Shown here in pieces: positions 19,480 through 29,592 of a stretch of DNA of 58,000 nucleotides (the first letter of the stretch is position 1; each line of letters opens with the position of its first letter). Below the pieces are notes generated by a model that saw only the letters and a list, made by a program, of their open reading frames with translations, was not told the origin of the DNA and did no database searches. Where the stretch lies: positions 211,770,997 to 211,828,996 of the forward strand of contig NC_081406.1 in assembly GCF_030272615.1 (NCBI RefSeq). Direction: 5' to 3'. The DNA is from Cryptomeria japonica (taxonomy: Eukaryota > Streptophyta > Pinopsida > Cupressales > Cupressaceae). Position numbers and translations under genes: made by a program.

Positions 19480-21699
19480 AATTAATGTGCGAGCAGCGCG
19501 TTGGTTCAAAGAAAATTTGATGTCTAGGAGATGCTAGTTCTGAGCTTGTTTGATCATGAACTAGATAAAAAGTGAGGTGTTTAGCTTGATTCAAAGTGAT
19601 GAAGCTGAATGAAGTTTGATTAAAGTGATACCGATCCCGAACTTGATTGAACTTAGGATCGATAGAAAACAAAAGATACCGAACTTGAACTTGATTGATC
19701 AAGAAATGGATCTTATTGATCTAGAACTTGTTTGATCTAGACACAATGAGTGGTGATAACAATTGATCTTGAACTTGATTGATCAAGACACGATGAAGAT
19801 AAATTGTCCAGCTTGATTAAGAAATGATGAAACTAAGCACCTGCTTAGATTTAGCATGATCAAAGAAACTCTTTAAACCCTTGATTGAGTTTAAATGAAT
19901 AATCAGCTTGATGACAAGTGATGAAATTGATTAACGTTAAGAGATTGATTCAAACGAAGACAAATATCAGCTTGATATGAAGCAATGAAACTGATATGTC
20001 CCTAGAGATTGATTTGATTCAGATGATCAAGAAATATCAACTTGATATAAAGTGATGAAGTTCAGATGCCCCTAGTGATGAGGTCTTATTTGATTTTCTT
20101 TAGTTGAAAGGATTTTTTGCTCGAATTTCGATGAAGATTTGAAAATTTTCTCAACATTGAAGAATGTGAGGTCATAAGGTCACGAGTATGCCCCCTCGGG
20201 AGCGAAATCGAAAACCAATATAAAAGACATCACACAAAGAAAATTTCATGCATATCTCAAATAGTTTAGTGATTGTTTTCAGTTTTGTTTTGCTTGTGTA
20301 CTCAGTGATAAAACTCTTTAGTAGTCAGGGGATAGTTGACTGAATCGGAGTGGATGACCAGGTTTCACTGACGTAAAAATGACTTGGTGGATATTTCTTA
20401 GGACATGTAATGTGCTCTGTCGATTACCCTAAGACTAGGTCAGTGATTGGTTTCAATCCATGAGGGTTTTAAAAGAACTAGGATGTCACAAAAGTGACTA
20501 AAAATTACGTACAAGCGAAATCAAAGAATTGCATGAAAGTGGGAATGTCAACGTTGTGTTGATAGATGGAGTGCTTGAGTATAAGAGGTGTCTGTTTACT
20601 AGGTTTTCACCTTCTTGGTAGAGATTTATTTTATTTTTTTACCAAGGTGCTTGTTTACTAGGTTTTCACCAAGGCATTTTCTCTATTTTTCCCTTATTTT
20701 TCTTTTTTTTTTGGATTTCTTCAGGACTTTTTCTGATTTTTAGGATTTTTTCAGGACATTTTATGATTTTTAGAATTTCTTCAGGACTTTTTATAATTTT
20801 TATGATTTTTTAATGTTTTCCCCTAGTGTCTAGCAAGGAAAAAGGGATTTTGAGTACATGAATGGATAAGCGAATGATGGTGGATGCTTTCAAGGACTAT
20901 CTCGCAACATTAATCCAAGCATAGGGACCCAATATAGCAATATAAATCAAGGATTTTAGTGATGTAAACCAAGGATTTTAGTAATGTAAAGCAAGGATAT
21001 AGCACAGCAAAGCAAGGATATAGCGTAACAAAGCCATATGGTCCAAATAAGTGGCCATGTCAAGAGGTTTGTGGAAAGCATGTTTTTGCATTTTGTCCAT
21101 AGTGTTGATCAAGATCAAGGGATAGATTTGGATAGGAGGCAGATATGATAAGCAAGATCAAAAGGGAGTAATGAAGGATGTAAGGGAGAAATGGAGAGGA
21201 GCTAAAGAGCATGGATCAAGTGCAATATATAGGACATACAAAACTTGTAAAGATCCTTAACCTTGTCAAGATCAAGGGTGGAAAAGGGATATGAATGTAG
21301 ATAGAGCGAATGAGGGATAATGGAGGATGAAGGATAATCGAGGAAGAAGGATAATAGATGGATGTACATGGATGGAACTTGCCCCTAGTGTAAAGTGGAA
21401 AAGGATAATGGATTACGCGTGATTCCCATTTTCTAGGTTTTCATCATGGTACTTGCCCAAGGCACCACAAGAAGTGGTTTTCACACAAGGACGAATTTAT
21501 TTTTCTTTACTTTTTTTTTTATTCTTTATGTTTTTCTTTTTTTTGAAAGATATTGGAGGCATGATTGGGGATGGAAGAAGGACCCCAACATCTCACTACT
21601 TTGGATGGTATCCTTAGAATATGAGTTGCAATAGACCATGGCTATGAAGGTATGCTCAAAGATGTTGGCAGGATAATGAAATGAAACTAGGGCAAGGAT
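19480..21699 (-). other. long 3' untranslated region of N1
   Basis: No coding homology. Sub-features: 19530-20060 is dense in short degenerate units of the form AACTTGATTGATCAAGA and AGCTTGATATGAAG; 20195-20210 has CCCCCTCGGGAG (also in T3 at 34580-34592 and inverted in T1 at 29483-29495); 20600-20820 and 21480-21560 are T-rich runs with GGTTTTCACC phrases shared with T3 (36170-36320); 20940-21030 has four short repeats of the CAAGGATATAGC/CAAGGATTTTAG type. Confidence 0.6.
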
Positions 21700-23160
21700 T
21701 TATGCAAAGGATTGGATAAGAGGGATGGAAGGGTGAAAAAGAGGTGTTGGATAATGGATGGGATGTTGGGAGAGTTGTGTATGGCTAGATGGAAATGCTG
21801 GAAAGATCAACATTGGCACATGCCTTGACGGATGGTGGACATATGGAAGAGAAGTGAATCTCAAATTTTGAGATTTGGATGGAGGAAAGGTTATAGATTT
21901 TGGGGCATAAGAACCCAAAATGGATGAAGGAGGTGATAGAGGAATAGACTCAGAAGGTTTGGATGGAGGAACAACAATTTTGGATGCCAATTTTGATTTT
22001 TGTTTAGACTGTTGTGCTTCAAGCAACTGCTTAGGGATCCACATGGTTTTTGATTTTTTATGCTTTTGTAGTTCCTTAGAGTGCATTGCTTGTACAAGTG
22101 CCTTAGGAACCCATATAACTTTTGACTTTTCTTCTTTCTTTATGGGCCTTTGTGGCATTTTGTATTTTTCTTTTTCTTTTTGGATCATATTTTTCTTTGT
22201 TTTGACATGTCGATTAGATGGGACATGTTGACCCTTGAATACATGTGGATTACTTGACTTGTGACTTTTATGCTTGGCATCCAAATTGCTTGGAGGGAGA
22301 TGCGTGGATAGATAGGAATGATATGGAGGTCTTTTAGATGGATGGAAGGTACTCAAAGATGTGTGTCGTTGTTGATCCTTCATAAGGGATGGAGAGATAT
22401 AGGGACCTAGAATGGATGGAAGTGATGATGGCGAAAGTCTATATTTGGATTTAACTGGAGAAATGTAGGATTTATGAGGGATACCAACATCTTGAGAGTG
22501 AGAAATGTAGCCATTATAATCAAGATTTTCTTTTATAGCAGGGGGTTCTAATATATCTTGTCCATGAATGTCTAACCCTTTTCTTTGATAATGCATGCTT
22601 TGAAAGATCTTTTTAACAAAGGGTTTCTTCTTACTTTTGATGCTAGAGGCAAGTCCATTTTGAGGTGGAGGTATCTTGCATGGAATGATAGAATCGTGAG
22701 AGGTCTTTTTGGGCATGATGGACTCTTGAGGTAAACATGGAGGATTATGACAAGGAGATGAAGGGATACTTTGATCTTGACATGGAAGAGGACCATTGGA
22801 TTGAGTAAGAAGGGTGTTTGACTCTTCATTTTGAATAGGATCATTTGAAAAGGTGGAAGAGGCATCATGATCTTGCTTAGGAAGTGGATTAGGAATGGGA
22901 TTTGGAAGGATGCTTTGCTCTTGAGATGGAAGGAGTTCATCTTGGAAGAAATGGAAAGGTATAAGGGGATCATCATGGGTTTCTAGTGAAATAGGATCTT
23001 TTTCAATCATTAGATGGGATTGGGGAGTTTTGGTGTCTTGATCTTGATTTATGATAGGACTTATTTCTTCATTTTTCAGATTATCCTCTTGACATGGAGT
23101 CACTTCTAAGGAAGAGGTAGGATTGTGCATAGGCATAGGGGATTCTTGGAAGGTCTTCAT
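21700..23160 (-). CDS. 486-residue Pro/Ser/Lys-rich protein of N1, unrecognised
   Basis: An ATG at 23160-23158 opens 486 codons without a stop, by far the longest intact frame in the window, while every pol frame nearby is broken. No enzyme motif, signal peptide or membrane segment is visible. Residues 1-170 are acidic and rich in Pro, Ser, Gln and Asp. Residues 175-390 are basic (KSKKKPFVKK, TKKNMIQKEKEKYK), and the C-terminal hundred residues are Pro/Ser/His-rich. Two internal repeats stand out: KSKVIWVPKAL (346-356) with KSKTMWIPKQL (369-379), and SSLPSILGPY (245-254) with PPSSILGSYAP (410-420). It follows the gag relic by about 90 bases in another frame and takes the place of pol. A nucleic-acid-binding or Gag-accessory role is only a guess. 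Confidence 0.6.
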   Translation of the reverse strand: MKTFQESPMPMHNPTSSLEVTPCQEDNLKNEEISPIINQDQDTKTPQSHLMIEKDPISLETHDDPLIPFHFFQDELLPSQEQSILPNPIPNPLPKQDHDASSTFSNDPIQNEESNTLLTQSNGPLPCQDQSIPSSPCHNPPCLPQESIMPKKTSHDSIIPCKIPPPQNGLASSIKSKKKPFVKKIFQSMHYQRKGLDIHGQDILEPPAIKENLDYNGYISHSQDVGIPHKSYISPVKSKYRLSPSSLPSILGPYISPSLMKDQQRHTSLSTFHPSKRPPYHSYLSTHLPPSNLDAKHKSHKSSNPHVFKGQHVPSNRHVKTKKNMIQKEKEKYKMPQRPIKKEEKSKVIWVPKALVQAMHSKELQKHKKSKTMWIPKQLLEAQQSKQKSKLASKIVVPPSKPSESIPLSPPSSILGSYAPKSITFPPSKSQNLRFTSLPYVHHPSRHVPMLIFPAFPSSHTQLSQHPIHYPTPLFHPSIPLIQSFA

Positions 23161-23252
23161 ATTTTAGCATGATGGGGAAGCATTTTAGAAAGGGCATTTT
23201 GGAGTGGGTATGATTGGAATTGGAGTGTATGATGGCATTGGGTCTGGGATTT

Positions 23253-24050
23253 TTAAATCTTTAGAGGAACTTGTATCATATTTCCATTGACTTGGATTAT
23301 CATAGGAGATAGCCCTTGAAGGTCAACATGAGAAGTTTCATTGTTTGAAGGAGATGGTATGGATTGTTTCTGATAATTTTTAGGAGATGGAGGCATCATG
23401 GAAGGGATGGAGGCCACATATGGAGCCTTGCTAGACATAGGTTCATGATTTTGATCATGCTTAGAAATAATTCCTTCTTTTTCTTTAGGTGAGTCATTAG
23501 GATCTTCAATTTCAATGACATCATCATCAAGGAGATCTTGAATCTTATGTTTTAATTCCATACACATTTAAGTCTTATGTTTGTTATGCCTATGATATAC
23601 ATAGTAACTACTCAAAATTGCACATCCCCATGTGGTCTTTTTAGGCAATATGATAAGATTGTTCTTAAGAATCTCTTCCAAAGCTGACTCAATAGATTTC
23701 CCCAAAGGTGTAAATTGTCTATCTAGGGAATAGATGTCTTTTTGTCTTGGTGAAGGTGTTTTATGATCTTGTATGAGATTTGGTCTTTGATTGTCAATTA
23801 TTTGTTGGTATGCGATTGTCAAATCATATAATCATTTTAGCATTCCTTGAAGTTTCTCACTCTTGATATCATGCATTTGTTTTTCAAATGGAGTCATTGA
23901 TTTATTTTGTTGGATTTTCATGTCATATATTTCTTTCTTGATATCTTGAAGCATTTGAGCCAAGGTAGCCATGGGAATTTGAGCTAAGATATCCATGAGA
24001 TTCTTACTTTTGTCAAAAGATTTAGAAGAGATTTTGGTTTGAACAGGCAT
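23253..24050 (-). pseudogene. Tat-type Gag relic of N1
   Basis: An ATG at 24050-24048 opens a frame interrupted by two in-frame stops (23832 and 23568) but otherwise keeping phase to 23253. The first part (MDILAQIPMATLAQMLQDIK) is helical. The middle has FTPLGKSIESALEEILKNNL, which aligns with DFTPLAEPIEMVFQKLVQEG of T3 Gag, and YYVYHRHNKHKT-stop-MCMELKHKIQDLLDD, which aligns with T3 EYCKYHCIQGHDTRKCMKLK. The C-X2-H-X4-H-X4-C knuckle has lost its first Cys (Tyr), and a stop sits just before the last Cys. This identifies N1 as Tat-derived. Confidence 0.75.
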
Positions 24051-25594
24051 TTACAACCGACAAGACCAAGAGCTAGATGTGTTGCGGAAGTCAAGATCAA
24101 ATTGTAGCTAGTTGTTCATTTAAGTAGTGATTGAGTGAAGTAACTAAGATCTGGTCTAGTTTTAGGAATGATCCATCCTGTGTAAGACATTATCTAAGTT
24201 AACTTAGGTTTGATAAGATGTTGTTTGAACTATCTTAAAGATGATCGACAAAATTGTGCAACGCAATGGCAAGGGTACACTATCAAGGTTGTTTATGCTC
24301 AGGAGGATGATAACCAATTTTATGCTTGTTGTAGACTGTTTTAGACCATTTTGACTATTTTGATTGACAAGATCAGGAATTCATATGACAGAGGATTGGA
24401 CAGGGATGAGATTATGATAGACAAAGTTTCAATGACCGACGACTACCATTTTTTGATAAGGATTGATGTTTTGATGACTGACAAAGACCAGTTTGGACAC
24501 AGATAGAGTTTATCACTGAATTGTTTCATTTGTAATCTCCAATTTCAGTATTTCATTTTTAGTTTCAGGGATGAAAACATAGAAAACACACAAGATATAT
24601 AATAATTCAATCACAACACGCTAACCCTATAGAAGTTGGCTTAGAGAAGAAAACCTTTGCTTGCTGACTTAGGTACACACCCACTAGCTAATCAAAATAC
24701 GACCGCTAAGTCTCACACAATGGATTCTCAACATCGTATTAGCTGACTCCAAACACTAATGGGGGCACGATATTGCAAGTGTCTTGGGAGAGTTACTATC
24801 TCTCTTGCACAAAGATTATCAACCTTTCGGAGGTGAATCGGGTAGCTTCTAATCTTATAGTTCTTAGTCAGGAATTCTGTTTGAAATTACCCCTTCAAGT
24901 CACGCAAGCATGATTGAGGCCTATAGCCCGACAAGGTACCGAAACAAGTTGTAGTCACGTAAACATGATTGAGACTGCGAGGCCATACAAAATGCTTGAT
25001 ATGAGAGATCTCAAAGAGAATACTCAAATAATCCCATCCTCGGAGACTTTAATCACTAGAGGCCTATTTATTATAGTGAGTTGGAATGCTCAAGTCTAGT
25101 TGTACTCACTTGGGTCATTCTCACAGGGTGATTACTTTTTCCCACTATGACAGGCCTGCTAAAGGTACACAAATCTCAAAACTTAGAAAAAAACTTCGAG
25201 GGTCTAGATTTCTGATTGTCTATAAAAGACAAGAGCATACTCTCCTACCTCTTAGATTTTTTTGAAAACACGAAAGATAGATTTGTTCTTTAACTAGATA
25301 GCAATTTAAGTGCCTAAGAAAATACTAAATGAATACACAATGTTAAGTCGATTCTCCTTAGGCAACCTGCAAAACCAATATGTCAGTCGTCATTTTCTTC
25401 TTGATTCTTTGGCAGACGTATGTTTGATTGATAGATTCTTTGACAAGTGTCCTGAAAACATTAAAAACCCAAAATTAGTTGCCAAAATAACATAAAAAAT
25501 AATTATCAAAAGAAAATTCTAGCATGCAAACTATAAATTAAACTAATCTAACAAGAATTTCCATTTTTTATGACTATCCTAGTTATTACAGTTT

Positions 25595-26152
25595 TGATAG
25601 TACTTTACTTTGTCATTTATAACTTTTCAACCAGAGATAATCTAGAAAATCTCTTCAGTGTAAATGTGGAGAACTTGGTTTTACAAAACATATTAAAATT
25701 TGGTATAGATCCAATGGTTCAATAAAAGGTTATGCCCTCCTAACCGAGACCATTTTTGACTGTCACAAAAAAATAAGTAAAATGATAGTCCTGCACACTG
25801 TCAATCATAACTTTCAAACTAAAAATATTTAGGAAAATCTCTTTGGTGAACCTGTAGAACACTTGGTTTTAAACAACATATCACAAATTGGTTTAGATCC
25901 AATGGTTCAATAAAACGTTATACTCTCTAAATCGAGACCATATTTGACTATCACAAAAGAATAAGTAAAATGATAGTCCTGCACTATGTCAATCATAACT
26001 TTCAAACACAAAATCTTTACAAAAATACCTTCAGTGAACCTGTAGGACACTTGATTTTAAACAACATATCAAAAATTGGTTTAGATCCAACTGTTCAATA
26101 AAATGGTATGCCTTCCAAACCGAGACCATTTTTTACTGTCATAGAAGAACAA
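25595..26152. repeat. three tandem 188-bp repeats in the N1 leader
   Basis: Units begin TGATAGT at 25595, 25783 and 25971; spacing is exactly 188 bases twice, the third copy being slightly shorter. Common phrases are CATAACTTTCAAAC, AACATATCA, GATCCAATGGTTCAATAAAA and CGAGACCAT. They share no frame and lie next to the primer site, as leader repeats do in several plant LTR elements. Confidence 0.88.
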
Positions 26153-26251
26153 ACAAAAAGAAAGATTTTTATCTGCAAATTTAACGCATGTTTATTAGTT
26201 ATAAAAACCAAACTTTAAATTTGTTCAAGAAACATTAGAAATCTTGTAGTT

Positions 26252-26279
26252 GTGGGTTCAAACCCCATGGTGGGTGCCA
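26252..26279 (-). other. primer binding site of N1, tRNA-Lys-like
   Basis: In plus-strand reading this is a full tRNA 3' half layout: GTGGG stem, TTCAAAC loop, CCCAT stem, seven acceptor bases GGTGGGT, then GCCA, four bases before the LTR. Plant tRNA-Lys(CUU) ends with the same layout. Compared with that sequence as I know it, four positions differ and all four are transitions of the C-to-T or G-to-A kind, as expected from decay of methylated cytosines. The T3 site at 47899-47916 starts alike (TGGCA in its own sense) but is more diverged. Confidence 0.6.
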
Positions 26280-26283
26280 AAAT

Positions 26284-27295
26284 TGTGTGTGTGAAAAGTG
26301 GACTTGTATCTGTATCTGGAATACTTAACACTTCAATCAAGTCATTACATGCATGGTTAGACAAATATAAACATGAATATGAAAACCATAACAAATCGAC
26401 CCATTGCCTTCTAAAAGATGCGAGTATAAGATTGCTCTTAGATTTGTATAAGCAATCTAGTGACTAGACAACACCAAGACGAAGGATTTTAATCTATATG
26501 AGCATGATATTAATGCTAGATGGATGCAAGATTAATCTAACAAGATTTAAGCAATAAATGAGATAAATGATCTAAATATGTATGCAATATTCTCAATGAA
26601 CCTAGAGAAAAATCAGCATAATAACAATATATTCTCCAGGATTTTTGAATGAGAGATGAGAGCCTGAATTAATAGAAAATTCAGAAAGAAACCAAAGGCT
26701 GAGATCAAATTATGATGAGTGGTCAAGATTTTCCAAGAGGAAGCACAATCTAGGTGAATTGATGTGATTGGATGCTTTTCTTAGTTTTAAAGGAAATTGA
26801 ACTAACATTAAGATAAAATCAAGAAAAAACTGATTTATTCTCTATTTCATTCAATTTTAATATTTAATTGTTTTAAATGCTTTCTTTGAGATTATCTCCA
26901 ATTGATTTCTTTTCTCAAATTTTTAATTCTTTTTTGGTCAGTTAATTCCTTTTTGATTTATTTCCATTTTTGAAGATTTGTGGCAAATTGGTTTATTTTC
27001 AAATTATTTCCTCTTTTTGATGATTTATTGGCAAATTGTTTTATTTAATTAAATATGCAAAAAATATTTAATTAAAATAAATAAGATAATTGTTTAAAGT
27101 GATTTACTTGGAATGATTCAATTAATTAAATAAATATTTAATTAATATTGAGTTATTAATTTTGCCATGTGACATTTGATGATTTTAGAATTAATTGTGT
27201 GCTCAAGATTTATTTAATTGCCTTTGGTTAGGACCTTAGTGATGTTGTTGAGATTAGGGGCCCATGGTTTAGATGACCATTTTTAGGGTATGACA
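26284..27295 (-). repeat. 5' LTR of N1 (right)
   Basis: In plus-strand reading it begins TGTGTGTGTGAAAAGTGG and ends TTTTTAGGGTATGACA; 1012 bp, followed by the target duplication ATCTC. It matches the left LTR throughout apart from the missing repeat units. Confidence 0.9.
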
Positions 27296-27300
27296 ATCTC
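27296..27300. repeat. target site duplication of N1, right copy (ATCTC)
   Basis: Identical to 18314-18318 and directly follows the N1 LTR end TGACA. Confidence 0.9.
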
Positions 27301-28390
27301 AAATCATAAGCTACCATAGGAGCAGCCAAAAAATCTACACATGCTATCTTGAAAGACAACAAAGGTCCCCAATCTTGCCTATCCTTGTATCGTCATGCAT
27401 ACATGGCGACACCAGTAGGCATGTGTTGAATAATACTAAACTATCTCAAAATGTGACCGATCAACTATCGCTCAACAATGTATGGAGTATGACCAATCAA
27501 ATATCTACTTTACAAAATATATGTTAATGTCCATGCATCATCCATCCATGGCTCACAACCGATATAGGGTCTCCAAATGATCCTATCTAGTGAATCCAGA
27601 ACCTAGTGCCAATAATCCATCTTACCCAGCTTAGGCTGAGTAAGGATACCTACATATAAATAGGCATATGGCTTCCTATCACCACCAACTTTATGATGAA
27701 TAGGTCGAGTAACGGCAATGTGCTCCTAGCACCAGATCTGTAAAAGTGTGCATCCTGTAGACATACTAGCACTGTCATCAAAGACAACCTAATGAAGATC
27801 ATGATATAAATGAGAAAGCATACAAACTCCCCACACATATCGAGTCTAATGATGCATCATGCTCTATAGAATCCCACCCCAACCAACAACGAAACCTCAA
27901 GATCTCCTATCTAGATAGACTACTCCACCAATCAATCCTGCAAGAATAACTGGGAGAGTCTCGTAGTACATGATCATATCCTCCCATCGAATCTCTCCTC
28001 TGGAAATGATCTCATCATCAAAAATGGTTTTGCAAGCCTCTGTCCCTCCAAGATCTTGAAAATCATACTGAACTAACTCTCTAGTCACGAGGATATGTAG
28101 AATCCTGTAGACATCCTCGAGTGTAACATTGATCTCACTAGTAGGCAGGTGGAAATTATTATGCTTGATATGTCATCTCTCTGCTAAGGCAATCAATAAA
28201 CCCCTATTATGGGTAATATCAGGCATATACAACAAATGGTGTAATTCGTAGGCATCTATATGTCTAATCTCATCTTGTGTAAGCAATGACACTAAATGGC
28301 GCATGGCTGGGAATTTCTCCCAACACTGGAGAACATCAACCTTCTCTTGTTTAACAAGATAATTTGATCTCTACCAATCATCTATCTATC
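27296..28390 (-). pseudogene. N-terminal and central part of antisense plant mobile domain (PMD) frame in T1
   Basis: On the minus strand from about 28390: VLQCWEKFPAMRHLVSLLTQ, then GLLIALAER and HIKHNNFHLPTSEINVTLED, the diagnostic PMD phrase (rewritable as L-I-A-L-x-E-R-W-x-P-x(2)-x-F-H-L-P-x-G-E-x-T-x-T-L-x-D-V). Next comes VTRELVQYDFQDLGG, IRWEDMIMYYETLPVILAGL and, after stops and a shift, phrases such as PKLGKMDYWH and DRIIWRPYIGCEPW. The conserved Trp after AER is a stop codon (TGA). N1 splits the frame at 27296-27300. Its antisense position between pol and 3' LTR fits the extra antisense frames reported for Tat-lineage elements. Confidence 0.72.
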
Positions 28391-29577
28391 ACATCTAAGA
28401 GATCACTAATCTATCAATCTATCAAACAAATGATCAATCACATCAACAATCGGTAAATCTTTTCTACAAAGAAAATTAGGCTATCAAATCAACTTTTAAA
28501 TCATCAAAAATGATTTTCTATCAACCACTGAGTTTAGTTAACTCTATCAAGTTCTTTATCAGAGACCGACTTAGTCTCTTAGAGATAATCTATCAATCTA
28601 TCAATCTACCAATCAGATCATCAATCAGTCATTTATCCTATCAATCATTTTTTTCAAAATTCTTATCAATCAGACATTAATTGAATACTTTCAATCAAAT
28701 TCACACATTAAAATGTCTAAATCAAATCATTTGACTGAATTTTAACATAGTCAAAATCATGCAAATTCAAACAAATTCACCTTAATAAAAAATGCTATCC
28801 CTCGAAACAAATGCGTTGTTCTATCAAGCACAGGTGCTAAAACACACAAATGTGTGAACCAACATAACGAAAGCGCTAACAAATGAAGCAAAAGCATGAA
28901 AACAGTCATTTGCATTAACATACATCACAAAAGCATGAACACACCAAACAAAAAAGAGAAACTATCAAAAGCATGAATATTTTTATCAAAAGTGAGAATA
29001 TACAAATAAAAAAAGTTTAACTAGCATAAGAGCTAACACGCAATGCATATACGCTAAACTACAAGGCAAAAGCGCTAAAACGCAATGACGAAAATCGAAA
29101 AAATTCAAAAATAGCCTAACACATGCCAAATAACATGGAAATTTGTATGGAAAGTTACAAGCAAGCTCAGGATAAGGTACATACCAGATAATAATACTCA
29201 GGAGGTCATTGATATCGTCGTACATGCTCAAATTGATGGCTCTTGAATGGAATTGCCATTTTGACAACTCAACAAGACAATTCTTTTCACTCCACAAGCT
29301 GACAAGGATGCAAATGATGATAAAATTAACCTAGGTTAATTTAATAATTACCATTTGAAAGGGTAATTAATTCTTTAAGTGGGGCAATTTTATTTATTTT
29401 TCACAAATGAATTTAATTGACAGACCTTTTTAATTATCGAGAGATTAATCATTCAAAATTTTCAAACAATTTCATAATCAATCTCCCGAGGGGGCACACA
29501 ATCAGCATTTTTACCTCTATCAGGCGCATTATTGAGACTTGATTAATCTTTGAAACAATGTTGTCTCAACATCATAT
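28391..29577 (+). other. non-coding 3' region of T1 before the PPT
   Basis: AT-rich with ATCTATCAATC-type repeats (28376-28640) and CAAAAGCATGAA repeats (28885-28985). No coding homology on either strand. CCCGAGGGGGCA at 29485-29496 is the inverse of the CCCCCTCGGGAG phrase in N1 and T3. Confidence 0.55.
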
Positions 29578-29592
29578 CAAAGAGGGGCAAAA
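29578..29592 (+). other. polypurine tract of T1
   Basis: CAAAGAGGGGCAAAA directly before TGTATACACATAAAA. It is identical to the T3 tract and fixes T1 as plus-oriented with its 3' LTR to the right. Confidence 0.85.

Larger units (their letters stand above)
24051..26283 (-). other. 5' leader of N1
   Basis: Long non-coding leader between primer site and gag. At 24148-24195 it has one copy of the 50-bp motif that is repeated ten times in T3 (TTTTAGGAATGATCCATCCT). At 24880-25500 it matches the T3 leader (46100-46620): CACGCAAGCATGATTGAG, GCCTATTTATTATAGTGAGT and GACAAGAGCATACTCTCCTA are shared. At 25595-26152 it has three 188-bp tandem repeats. Confidence 0.65.
18319..27295 (-). mobile_element. 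non-autonomous Tat-derived LTR element N1 (9 kb)
   Basis: Two LTRs (18319-19465 and 26284-27295) with a perfect 5-bp duplication ATCTC enclose 6.8 kb with no RT, RNase H or integrase. Minus-strand order: tRNA-Lys-like primer site, long 5' leader with three 188-bp repeats, gag relic (24050-23253), 486-codon open frame (23160-21700), long 3' region, and the PPT shared with T1 and T3. The 3' region (20600-21560) is recognisably related to that of T3 (36160-36400; TACTTGTCCATAGCACCACA against TACTTGCCCAAGGCACCACA). It must have relied on proteins from an autonomous Tat element. Inserted inside the PMD frame of T1. Confidence 0.88.

Noticed and set aside
26251-26279. tRNA-like 3' half (T-arm and acceptor end)
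   Set aside because: Only the 3' 28 bases fit; no anticodon or D-arm upstream. It adjoins an LTR, so it is a primer binding site and not a tRNA gene.
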